Shown: positions 16,921-25,087 of the stretch, one piece after another
How the letters are laid out: every line of letters starts with the position of its first letter
Position numbering within the stretch: position 1 is the stretch's first letter
Assembly (NCBI GenBank): GCA_012103455.1
Contig: WLWT01000001.1
Location: 2,218,001-2,282,000, forward strand
Direction: 5' to 3'
DNA length: 64,000 bases
From: Gammaproteobacteria bacterium
Lineage (GTDB): Bacteria; Pseudomonadota; Gammaproteobacteria; HK1
Program-made: the position numbers and the translations under genes
The notes under the pieces: model-generated
Seen by the model: only the letters and a program-made list of their open reading frames with translations
What the model was told of the DNA's origin: nothing
Databases searched by the model: none

Positions 16921-19401
16921 TTAGACGGCAATCTGAGCGGCGATCTCATACATGACGGGTGTGTAGATGTCTGCTTCGACCTCGGGGGTGCTAATGGACA
17001 CAATGAGGGCATACCGCGCCAAGTTGCCCCATCGCTCTAAGGCAGGCCGCTCTTTCCACCAGCCCAATACTGGATACACGGCGACATGACCGCGCTCCGC
17101 TAGCTCACTCGCTGTCCCCGACCACACATCGCAGTGGAGACTTCCCAACGTGCACAGACGTTGACCCAAGAACCACTCGCCAGTCTCCGCGACGGCCCCC
17201 TGGTAGTCCTCCTCTTCATCACGCGCTTGTTTGTTCAGTCGTTGACGAAACTCGTCCTGCGTTTCGAGTGAGCGCTTTACGGAGAAGCGCAGTCCATGAG
17301 ACTGGTACCGGAACTTTCTCGTCCAACCGCGCTCACCGGGATTGGGCTCTACAAAGTACGAGAGCGTGACGCGCATTTCGACCATAGCGTTCCCCAGCGC
17401 TCTCAACTCATCGACCGGCCACGGGAGCGCGTGCAGTTGAATCTCTCGGGTTCTGACAGCGCCGCCGTCTTTGTGGAATGGCTGTAGCGTGGATTCGGCA
17501 ATGAGCGTGAGCGAATCCCGAGTACTCCAATGAAGAGCGCCCTCATCAGGGACCCCGTAGCCATACCATCTAAGGAGATTGGTCTTCTGACGCCGTGTGT
17601 TGAGCGGCGCAAAGCGGCGCTTCATCGTCTCCGTCCAGCGAGCAGAGTGCACGATTAACGCACGTACCGTCTCCGGCCACAGGTTCGGATACTGTGCTGT
17701 GACTGCCGCAGCAAGTCGAGCGATCAGTGCTGACGCTCCACTGGTATCTCCGAACGGAACTAGCAGTCGTGATTGGGGCTGATGACCTGTGGACACGACT
17801 TTCAGTGAATCGATATCGAAGGCGTGCTGAGTTTCAGGGTCAAGAGCCATATTGCCCCCTTCCATCACTACATCTGGCTTCAGGGGCCACTGCCTCTCTG
17901 TCCACGCTGTAGAGGTACAGCTCGAAGGTGCTAGGTCACCGCTCGGAGCTATGACCGTCCAGCCAGGGAACTCACTTGCTTCAATCTCCGTCTTCTTCGT
18001 GTACGCACCGACTGTAATGGCGTTCCATGCCTGACCAGGGTCGTGAACAGGGTCTGTGTGATTGCTATGCGGATAGTGACGTCGCTCAGTGAATGCAGTA
18101 TTGCCTGCTGCGAGAACGATGAGGCGCCGTCGTTCATCCTCCATCCCCGAGCTGATTGCATCGATAGCTGCTGACCAGGACGATGGCCGGCCACGGTCAC
18201 GGTTGTCAGAGCTGGTGATTGCCATGCAATAGATTCGGTCTCGCTCGGGGTGCGAAATTTCCGGTTGGGCGATGCCATCTCTAGTTATGGCACCGTAGAG
18301 ATGAGGGTCTTGGTGATAAGAGGGATCAGGCGTTACCTTCACCGATTCGATTCGGTGGCTTAGTTGGTAGTCTTCCGTGGATTCAAGCAAAGTGGCCAGG
18401 TCTCCATAGATGGCGGTACCGGCCATCGGATTGCCATGCCCGTAGGAATCGGCGACGCCCCAGGTCGCGTTGTAGGTATGAAGGTCGTTGTCATCTGCTA
18501 CCGGTGCGAGTAAGGGATGGCCATTCGTCACGCCTGTATCCAGTAGACACACGAATGGACAACTGGCTTGGGGTGTCCGAAGTCTTGCGAGAAGTTTGTC
18601 TATCCACTCTGCCTGCTCCTCCGGCCCCATCTCCAGATAGAACTCAGCGGTTACCTTTGGGCGACGTATCTCGGCGAACACTGCGAGTAGGTGGGCGGAT
18701 TGACTCATCTGCTCTGCCGTGCCACGAACGAGCAGCACGATTCTGTCTAGAAACCGGATCGATTCCGCGTGCACTTGCATCCCGAGCCGTTCGGCGTGCG
18801 TGCGGAGAAAGCGCTCTTGGTTCACGGATCGGCTCACTCTCAGCCACACTTCCCACCAAACAGCATTGTTCTCTTTTGGAAACAGCTCATCCGGGTCGGT
18901 CCATAGCGCTCTCAAGGCTGCTTCTCGTACCGCTTGTATGCTCTCAACGAGCTCGCGGTTCTTGGGCTTTCCGGTTGCAGAGTCGCGGGAGGGATCCGAA
19001 TAGGCGAGCACCTTGTTCAGTAGGATATCTAGCTTCCCATCCGGTACGAATATGGTGGCGAGTTGCTTATCTCCTGCCGATTTGACGTTGCAGAGCTCGA
19101 TACCACTCCTCATGGCTTCAAGGCTCTCGAACTTCAGTTCGAATCCTGCCTCGCTCTCGAACGTGAGGTAGAGCCCATTCTGGACACTTAGACCGTGCGC
19201 AAGCCGTTCTTGTGCTCGGGTCTTTTCAGTGCTTCTAAGCGCCTCAAACTGCGAGATCAGTGCCTGCGCGTGAGCTTGACGGTTTCGCGTAGGGGTAGCG
19301 AACGCTCGCGAGCCACCGCTTGCAGGGTTTGTGTAGGGCCGGGTCTCAGGTGAGGCAGGAACAACTAGATGTGGAAGATATTTACTGTCGCCGTTCGGCA
19401 T
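16921..19401 (-). CDS. Subtilisin-like S8 peptidase, IetS-like
   Basis: 826-residue serine protease of the S8 family with no signal peptide, so it acts in the cytoplasm. The catalytic triad is visible: Asp in CLLDTGV (about 288), His in SYGHGNPMAG (about 322), Ser in FGDTSGAS (about 554), plus the oxyanion Asn in VLAAGN (about 434). About 280 residues before the protease are unlike a normal propeptide and may be a sensor. The start lies 4 bases after the ATPase stop. A cytoplasmic subtilase coupled to an AAA ATPase is the layout of the IetAS anti-phage/plasmid-maintenance pair, where the ATPase is thought to control the protease. The frame is intact. Confidence 0.88.
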   Translation of the reverse strand: MPNGDSKYLPHLVVPASPETRPYTNPASGGSRAFATPTRNRQAHAQALISQFEALRSTEKTRAQERLAHGLSVQNGLYLTFESEAGFELKFESLEAMRSGIELCNVKSAGDKQLATIFVPDGKLDILLNKVLAYSDPSRDSATGKPKNRELVESIQAVREAALRALWTDPDELFPKENNAVWWEVWLRVSRSVNQERFLRTHAERLGMQVHAESIRFLDRIVLLVRGTAEQMSQSAHLLAVFAEIRRPKVTAEFYLEMGPEEQAEWIDKLLARLRTPQASCPFVCLLDTGVTNGHPLLAPVADDNDLHTYNATWGVADSYGHGNPMAGTAIYGDLATLLESTEDYQLSHRIESVKVTPDPSYHQDPHLYGAITRDGIAQPEISHPERDRIYCMAITSSDNRDRGRPSSWSAAIDAISSGMEDERRRLIVLAAGNTAFTERRHYPHSNHTDPVHDPGQAWNAITVGAYTKKTEIEASEFPGWTVIAPSGDLAPSSCTSTAWTERQWPLKPDVVMEGGNMALDPETQHAFDIDSLKVVSTGHQPQSRLLVPFGDTSGASALIARLAAAVTAQYPNLWPETVRALIVHSARWTETMKRRFAPLNTRRQKTNLLRWYGYGVPDEGALHWSTRDSLTLIAESTLQPFHKDGGAVRTREIQLHALPWPVDELRALGNAMVEMRVTLSYFVEPNPGERGWTRKFRYQSHGLRFSVKRSLETQDEFRQRLNKQARDEEEDYQGAVAETGEWFLGQRLCTLGSLHCDVWSGTASELAERGHVAVYPVLGWWKERPALERWGNLARYALIVSISTPEVEADIYTPVMYEIAAQIAV

Positions 19402-19404
19402 GGG

Positions 19405-20397
19405 TTAGTCGCCAGCTTCGATTCTGCGATTGTCCGCTCTGCGGCGTTCTACGAGCGCGTCTGTCAGGTTGCGTTGTGAGAGCCGAGCTTTGTCATGGAT
19501 GATGGCATGCTTGACCGCGTCTTCACAGGCGCTCGCGATGTCGCCATGACTCAGACCTTCTGCGACCTCGCAGACTTTGTTCCAAACGATCCTCGACGTC
19601 GGGAACGCCGACACCTTCGCTTTGATGACTGCTGCGACTTGGGCGGCATCTGGTAACGCGTATTCGATGACATCGTCAAAACGCCTCAGTAAGGCTCGGT
19701 CAAGCAATTCGGCGTGGTTAGTTGCTGCAATCAGCAAGCTGTCCGAATTATCGAGCTCTATCAGTTGGAGGAAACTGTTCAACACCCGCCGAATTTCACC
19801 AACGTCATTGCCGAAACCTCGTTTTGCACCAATGCTGTCGAACTCGTCGAACAAGTAGACGCCACGAGTTCGGTCAATGGCTTGAAAGACGATACGCAAC
19901 TTAGCCGCGGTCTCACCCAGGTACTTGGTCATCAGTCCGTCGAGTCGGACTATGAACAGGGGTAGCCCCAATTCTCCTGTGAGCACTGAGGATGTCATCG
20001 TCTTGCCGGTACCGGGCGGGCCGAGCAGTAGAACTTTTCTTCGCGGAACCAACCCATAGGCGCGGATCTTTTGTGATTGGCGGTGTTCCTTTATTAGCCG
20101 AACAAGCCGGTCTTTGGTGTCCTCCGGCAACACCAAGTCGTTGAGGCGCAGTTGTGGATACCTAGCAGTAAGCAGTTCCCCTAGTTCGCCTTTAGGCTGA
20201 GCTAGGGGGGTCGGCTTCTTCGAGCGCAAGTGACCCTGCTTGGCCTGCTCAATGAGCTCGCGCAGTTCAAGCGCTAGCTTGCCGTGTCCCTGCTTTGCTT
20301 CGTGCGCCGCGACCTGCATTGCGACAGCAAGGAACTGCTCGTCATCTCCGGCCATGTGGGACTTGAGGAGGGCCTTGAGCTGATGTGCGCTCGCCAT
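19405..20397 (-). CDS. AAA+ ATPase, IetA-like
   Basis: 330-residue classical AAA ATPase. Walker A is GPPGTGKT (about 126-133), Walker B is YLFDEFDSIG (about 181-190), and sensor/arginine-finger segments AATNHAELLDRALLRRFD follow. The first 75 residues are helical and polar, perhaps for partner contact. It lies directly upstream of the subtilase on the same strand with a 3-base gap, so the two form one transcription unit. By analogy with IetAS pairs it should recognise an invader signal and license or restrain the protease; that direction is not shown by the sequence. Confidence 0.88.
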   Translation of the reverse strand: MASAHQLKALLKSHMAGDDEQFLAVAMQVAAHEAKQGHGKLALELRELIEQAKQGHLRSKKPTPLAQPKGELGELLTARYPQLRLNDLVLPEDTKDRLVRLIKEHRQSQKIRAYGLVPRRKVLLLGPPGTGKTMTSSVLTGELGLPLFIVRLDGLMTKYLGETAAKLRIVFQAIDRTRGVYLFDEFDSIGAKRGFGNDVGEIRRVLNSFLQLIELDNSDSLLIAATNHAELLDRALLRRFDDVIEYALPDAAQVAAVIKAKVSAFPTSRIVWNKVCEVAEGLSHGDIASACEDAVKHAIIHDKARLSQRNLTDALVERRRADNRRIEAGD

Positions 20398-20517
20398 GCT
20401 GGTGTTCGCCCCCTTGCTACTTGCCTTGCCCGATTACGGACGCCGCGATGGGCTGTGGTGTTTCGAGCAGAACAAGCTCAATCAAAACAAATAGTATAGA
20501 GCAAGGCCTGCGTCCAA

Positions 20518-20536
20518 ATTGAAAGACTGACGCTCT
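20518..20536. repeat. 19-bp direct repeat, right copy (att-like)
   Basis: Exact second copy of the 19 bases at 16770-16788, about 120 bases upstream of the AAA ATPase start. The sequence beyond each copy differs, so the identity ends at the repeat, as expected for recombination cores. Confidence 0.7.
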
Positions 20537-20698
20537 GCAAGCAGATAAGCTATTGAATGGTATGGAGAATTCACGCTCTATACACGCTACACGAGGCTGG
20601 GTTAGCTCATCGCTAAGCGATTGAATTTCCGTGTCTTTCAAGCCGATTGTAGAAGCCGTTGGCGGTCGCTCCCTGGCCCGGGACGGCGAACGGGTGGT

Positions 20699-21136
20699 CT
20701 ATTCCAAGTGCTCGACCTCCACGTTTCCCCAGTGCGCGTTCAGATACTCGGCCACCAACCTTCGGTGACAGTGATGAGGCTTGTCCTCGCTGCAAAGAAG
20801 ACAGCCTTCCTCTAGGACATCCTTGGGCACTTTATCTTCGATTCGCCGCTGCTCCATAAGCGCCATGAATCGCTTTTCGTATGCCTCCCACGAGCTTTTA
20901 TTCTTCTTGTACTCATCGAGAATGTTTTTGGTGGGTGCAAGCTCGGGTAGATGCACGTAGCCGGCACCGCAAAGCTCGCGGGCAAAATACTCGAGGTCGT
21001 TTCGCTTGGCGAATCCTGCCAACTGAGAAACGTTGTTCAGCCTAACGTCAACAATACGTTTGACACCGGCCCGGTGCAGTTTACCGAAGAACTTCTCCGC
21101 GCTCTTTTTGGTGAACCCGATGGTATAGACCTTCAT
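20699..21136 (-). CDS. DUF488 family protein (copy 1)
   Basis: 145-residue protein of the DUF488 family. The conserved start MKVYTIGFTKKSAEKFFGKL, the IVDVRLNN segment and the C-terminal cysteine/histidine box LLCSEDKPHHCHRRLVAEYL are all present. The biochemical role of the family is not established; the Cys-His box suggests a nucleic-acid or phosphoester chemistry. It follows a second DUF488 gene with a 4-base overlap, and both follow a 241-residue gene. Length normal, frame intact. Confidence 0.85.
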   Translation of the reverse strand: MKVYTIGFTKKSAEKFFGKLHRAGVKRIVDVRLNNVSQLAGFAKRNDLEYFARELCGAGYVHLPELAPTKNILDEYKKNKSSWEAYEKRFMALMEQRRIEDKVPKDVLEEGCLLCSEDKPHHCHRRLVAEYLNAHWGNVEVEHLE

Positions 21137-21753
21137 CGTGTAGCGCCGGCGGGAACGGGGTGAAAAGGCTCGTTCCCGGGGCGCTTGTAGGCGATTCTTG
21201 CCTCCTGAATCTCATAGGCCTCTCGCACGGCTGCAGCGGCGGTCTTGAACAGATCTTCGCCGATCCCGAGTCGTCTGATGAGGCGCTCAAGCGTCGCGCT
21301 GTGCTTCTCCAAAGACCCGTCAGCTAGGATGTGCTGGACCTGCAGGCCGCATTCCTCAAGATGGCGCGCAACCAAAATTGTTCGGTGGCAGTCGAGCGGT
21401 TCTTTTTCGGCACACATCAGCGCCAGCCGGTACGATTGTGCGCCCGTCCGCACGCGTTGTAGCCCGCTTCGAAAGAGGGCACTTCGAGCGAGCTTCTCGT
21501 AGCTGACTTTTACGTCGCCGTAGCAAGCCGGATCGTCCGAACGTGCGCCTAACTCCGATCCGAGGAACACGTAGGCGATGCCAAGCTCTTTCAGTGCAGA
21601 CTTGAAGGGTTCCCGATTGAACTGAGGGTTGGTCCGGCTGTAAGGGCGGGAACGAACGTCACCGATTGCCGTTATGGCGTGATGGGCCAACAACGACGTG
21701 AGTTGGTCGAGGGAGTGTGTCGAGTGGCCGATGGTGTAGACAATATTTGGCAT
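21133..21753 (-). CDS. DUF488 family protein (copy 2)
   Basis: About 206 residues from the ATG at 21753 (MPNIVYTIGHSTHSLDQLTSLL), with IGDVRSRPYSR and the hallmark box LMCAEKEPLDCHRTILVARHL. It belongs to the longer DUF488 subfamily, with an extra C-terminal helix region absent in its neighbour. A GTG at 21771 would add six residues and overlap the upstream gene; the ATG gives the family's usual start. The tandem of a short and a long DUF488 in one operon suggests they act together. Confidence 0.83.
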   Translation of the reverse strand: MPNIVYTIGHSTHSLDQLTSLLAHHAITAIGDVRSRPYSRTNPQFNREPFKSALKELGIAYVFLGSELGARSDDPACYGDVKVSYEKLARSALFRSGLQRVRTGAQSYRLALMCAEKEPLDCHRTILVARHLEECGLQVQHILADGSLEKHSATLERLIRRLGIGEDLFKTAAAAVREAYEIQEARIAYKRPGNEPFHPVPAGATR

Positions 21754-21758
21754 CGAAA

Positions 21759-22484
21759 CTACACCCGGCACGGCGTGATGATAGCTGCCGCGAGTTTATA
21801 AACATAGTTGTCCAATGGTTCTCCCAAGCTCACACAAACCAATGCATTCTCCAATCGTAGATGTGTGTCAGGTTGGGACAGAGCGCACTGTTCGATCTCA
21901 GGGTCTGTAACACGAACGGCGTAGGACTGGCCCTTCCAGGTCCAGCGAGCGCGGACCTTTCTCTGCATGTCGCCAAAAGCAGCCCCCTCGGCAGTTGCAC
22001 TGATGACAACCTCGTTCGCGCGAATTAGCGCAAGCGAGTTCGGCAGCGACTCAGCTTGGTCTAGTGGAATGCGATCATTTGAACCATGATAGCTACTGTA
22101 CCCGTTGACCCACAGCGAAGACATGTGGATGTCCACTGCTGAAGTAAGCATTGGCCAATCGGCTCTTCCCATACGGTCCCAATAGTAGCCGTCGTCGATC
22201 AGATGGTTCTCGGTCTGGTAGGTATGCGGTCTAGGCTCTTTCATCTGGATGCGCACGATGTCCAACAACTGCGCCCTCGTCCCATCGGGATACCGCCGAT
22301 CCGACTCTGACATCTCTTCGTGCTGTCTTGCACTCACGGGCCGTACCCACTCTCCCAGACCTGCTTGATCAACAACCTTGCCAGCTAGGCAGCGTCCGCA
22401 CATCTTGCGGGAGTTCGCAAGGCAGATAATGGTCTTTCGTAATCGGGCATACAAGTGGCCTATATCCCTGATTCTATCGCCCAC
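21759..22484 (-). CDS. Hypothetical protein paired with DUF488 genes (possible dual OB-fold)
   Basis: 241 residues. The part beginning KTIICLANSRKMCGRCLAGK carries two cysteine pairs' worth of residues, and WVRPVSARQ follows; these resemble proteins annotated with a dual OB-containing domain that often sit beside DUF488 genes. That family link is from memory and moderate only. It abuts the long DUF488 gene within a few bases and is the first gene of the triplet. Start at 22484 is the only good ATG. Could bind nucleic acid; not shown. Confidence 0.6.
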   Translation of the reverse strand: MGDRIRDIGHLYARLRKTIICLANSRKMCGRCLAGKVVDQAGLGEWVRPVSARQHEEMSESDRRYPDGTRAQLLDIVRIQMKEPRPHTYQTENHLIDDGYYWDRMGRADWPMLTSAVDIHMSSLWVNGYSSYHGSNDRIPLDQAESLPNSLALIRANEVVISATAEGAAFGDMQRKVRARWTWKGQSYAVRVTDPEIEQCALSQPDTHLRLENALVCVSLGEPLDNYVYKLAAAIITPCRV

Positions 22485-22823
22485 GGAACCGTGGATCGAG
22501 GCAAATCAAAAATGTTCGTTTTGGGAACGCTGACCGCGCACGGTCCAATACCAGTGTTCAGCACTTAAGTTTCGCATCGCAAATGGGCGGCGCTGATATC
22601 GGTCTTCGGGGCCTCCAAGAGCAGATCGATAGCAGTACAAGTGCCGGTGAGTTGTTCTTTCACCGCCAGGGCCATGCTGCCTGAATCGACAGCGACCTTC
22701 GATACGAGAAAGGGCTACCGTATCCAGGTCCACGCACCGCGATGTCCAGCCTAGAGCAGCACGAGACGCTCCTGGCGCGAATCGTCAGCCCGGGCACCGA
22801 CGTTGGAAGGTGACGTTGCCCCT
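22485..22823. other. Gap with unassigned sequence
   Basis: About 340 bases between the DUF488 triplet and the RecQ-like relic. Minus-strand frames give short protein-like stretches (for example MALAVKEQLTGTCTAIDLLL near 22680) but no recognisable family and several stops. Treated as debris; the promoter of the DUF488 triplet must lie at its left end. Confidence 0.3.
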
Positions 22824-23426
22824 TCACTCTAGATCATCGAACAAAGTTCGGTCCGCAGCTTGCGCAGAGTACCGCACAGGTCTTGACAACTTCACCAGCG
22901 TCCCATCTTGCACCAACCGCTTGAGCCAGTCTCGTGCCTGGGGTTTAGTCACCCCAAGTTGTTCTGCGACGGCCGCTTCGATGACCAGGAGTCCGATGCG
23001 ACCTGCGCTATCGGCCAAGACCTCGCCGAGAAACCGCTCGTGCCCGAGACGTTCGGGGGCGATCAGCAATATGTCCACTTGGTCCTGCCGCAGGGCCTCC
23101 TCCGCGGCCTCCCAGTGCTCCCGGTTGTCCGATGTGATGCGGACAGCCCGCACGCCCATTCGTTCCGCCGCCGCGATCTGGTTGCGCATGAGCGCGAGCA
23201 GTGGCGAGACGAGCAGGGCCGGGCCGGCGCCCGCTTCGCGCAGCAGCTTGGTCGCGATGAAGTAGACGAAACTTTTGCCTCATCCGGTCTTTTGAACGAC
23301 GAGAAGGCGGCCGCGGCCTTCGGCGGCGTGGCGGATCGTCTCGTCCTGCTCTGCGCGAAACTCGGCGTCCGGTTGACCGGTACCGGCTCGCAGCAGATCT
23401 ATCGCCCATTTGCTGTCGTAGTCCAT
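22824..23426 (-). pseudogene. RecQ-like DNA helicase, broken and internally deleted
   Basis: From the ATG at 23426 the reading MDYDSKWAIDLLRAGTG leads into a RecQ-type helicase N-terminus. The Walker A motif reads QKTG-stop-GKSFVYF: a TGA at 23280-23282 replaces the usual Trp codon. In the same frame follow LLVSPLLALMRNQ, APERLGHERF and GLLVIE. The DEAH box and the rest of the motor are gone, and the frame jumps to a C-terminal helix-turn-helix-like tail (GVTKPQARDWLKRLV). It ends normally after 200 residues. It cannot be an active helicase. Confidence 0.75.
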
Positions 23427-24019
23427 TGGTTCACGCTCGCTAGCTGTCAGCGGAACATACCGCGCCTTCCATGCCCCGGGGTGTTGCGGTTCTGTGACCT
23501 GGCGTGATCCATCAGTCGAGCCGCGAATCTATCATCGGCCTCGGCGTGGCTCCCGGCGACCGCATTGATCATCGCCTGCTCTGACTGCCACGCTTCACCG
23601 CCTGCCACGGCCAGTACCACCGGGCGGGACGTAGCTTTCGGTTGCCTGAAGGTGCGCACAAATCTGGCCGGCGAAGTTCCGAATCCCGTGCGTCTCGAGT
23701 GCTGCCGCCGTCACCTCAGCAATGCCTCCAAGGGTACAATTGCACTACGATTCAGCGCACTGATCGATGTCAATGCCGGGGGTTGCCGACAATCCCGAGG
23801 GCCGCAGCCAAAAAGCGCGCACGTTCGCCGCCGAGTAGCTGGTTGACCTGAACGCGACTGCGGCGGCGGTTGGCGCCGGCTACGCGCCTGGCAACGCCGG
23901 TTCGCAAACTCGCCTACGCCGCTGGCGAGTCAATTGGACCGCTAGAGCCCAGATGACCTCGGTGCTAGTGGCTGAGAGCGCGGCGTGGGCGCGCTAGCGC
24001 GCGTTAGGGCGTACAGAAT
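23427..24019. other. Decayed region before the CRISPR operon
   Basis: About 590 bases with protein-like minus-strand fragments in different frames (GIAEVTAAALETHGIRNF and VLAVAGGEAWQSEQAMINAV) that do not join without frameshifts. It seems to be the relic of one gene of unknown family. The promoter for the cas operon should lie at its right end, but no boxes are certain. Confidence 0.35.
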
Positions 24020-24075
24020 GAAAATACGTTTGGGAAAATACGTTTGGGAAAATACGTTTGGGAAAACGCGTCTGG
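24020..24075. repeat. Four tandem 14-bp repeats upstream of cas6
   Basis: Three exact copies of gaaaatacgtttgg (24020-24061) followed by a fourth with three changes (24062-24075). They end 22 bases before the cas6 start, so they lie in the leader of the cas operon message. They could be iterated binding sites or simple slippage products. Confidence 0.85.
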
Positions 24076-24097
24076 TGATTAAGCGAGACTAGCCACC

Positions 24098-25087
24098 ATG
24101 GTCAGACTGCCTCGCCTCGAACTCAGCCGCTTCAGGGCGGTGTTCGCGCCTCCCCCGAACGAGGACCAAGAGTACTTGGGTTCAGCTTGGCGCGGGGCAT
24201 TCGGACACGCACTCAAGGAGTCCGCCTGCATGACCCATTTGCCGGTTTGCTCCAAGTGCTCCTTGTATCGAACCTGCACTTACAGCTACGTTTTTGAAAC
24301 CCCCCCGCCTATAGGGGCGAAGAAGCTGCGGCTCTACCCCGCAGCACCCCACCCATTCGTCTTCCAAGTTCCACTCAAGGGAATGCACCGGCTGGCTAGC
24401 GAAGAGCTTTGCCTTCCGTTCACGCTGTTCGGTAGGGGCGTCAATGCACTCGCGCACTTCATAACCGCTTTAGCCTCGGCGGGAGACCGAGGAGTGGGAC
24501 GGTGCCGGACGCGATACCGATTAAGGCGAATAGAGCTAGAGACCGCGAGCGGAGGCTGGCGCCTGCTGGCGAAGGTGGGCGATGGCATCGGCGAGGTAAG
24601 AGCCGCCGTGCCGGGTTTACCTTTAGCCCCGCGGCAGGTGCGGGTCGAACTTCAAACCCCTCTTAGCGTACGCCGGCAGGGCCGGTCCGTCGGCGCCAAA
24701 GCACTTGGATTCGCTGACGTGTTCTCGAGCCTGCTGCGGCGCATCTCGCTCCTGTCCAATTTCCACGGCGCCGAACCGCTAGAAACAGAGTTTCGAGGGC
24801 TCACGCAAGCCGCGCGGGGTATTGAATTCGAAGCCGCGAGCCTAGGGGATTGGAAAATGCAAAGATTCTCTACTCGACAAGGGGCCCACGTGCCCATGGG
24901 GGGCGTAACGGGGCACTTCACCATCGACATGGGGAAGGCGGAGCCGTTATGGCCGTACCTGTGGCTCGGGCAATGGACGCATGCGGGGCGGGCGGCGACG
25001 ATGGGTCTAGGACGCTATCGAATCACCGATGTCGCAAGCTTGCAATCGCTTCCAGGCACGCCGGCGCCTGCCAATATGTACCCATGA
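24098..25087 (+). CDS. cas6: Cas6 pre-crRNA endoribonuclease
   Basis: RAMP-fold RNase that cuts the CRISPR precursor RNA within repeats. 329 residues; a small cysteine cluster (CSKCSLYRTCTYSYVFETP) lies at about 49-69, as in the large Cas6 subfamily. The glycine-rich C-terminal RAMP region reads GGVTGHFTIDMG and WLGQWTHAGRAATMGLGRYRI. The catalytic His cannot be fixed without a model. It is the first gene of the type III-B operon; its stop overlaps the next start (ATGA). Start at 24098 follows soon after the tandem repeat; the site is weak. Confidence 0.85.
   Translation: MVRLPRLELSRFRAVFAPPPNEDQEYLGSAWRGAFGHALKESACMTHLPVCSKCSLYRTCTYSYVFETPPPIGAKKLRLYPAAPHPFVFQVPLKGMHRLASEELCLPFTLFGRGVNALAHFITALASAGDRGVGRCRTRYRLRRIELETASGGWRLLAKVGDGIGEVRAAVPGLPLAPRQVRVELQTPLSVRRQGRSVGAKALGFADVFSSLLRRISLLSNFHGAEPLETEFRGLTQAARGIEFEAASLGDWKMQRFSTRQGAHVPMGGVTGHFTIDMGKAEPLWPYLWLGQWTHAGRAATMGLGRYRITDVASLQSLPGTPAPANMYP

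Noticed and set aside
20590..20690. Plus-strand text resembling a tRNA D-arm and anticodon loop (TTAGCTCATCGC, CTTTCAA)
   Set aside because: Acceptor and T-arm do not pair; too weak to call.
24850..25083. Longer N-terminus for the ring-nuclease gene
   Set aside because: That stretch overlaps the end of cas6 in another frame; the ATGA overlap at 25084 is the natural start.
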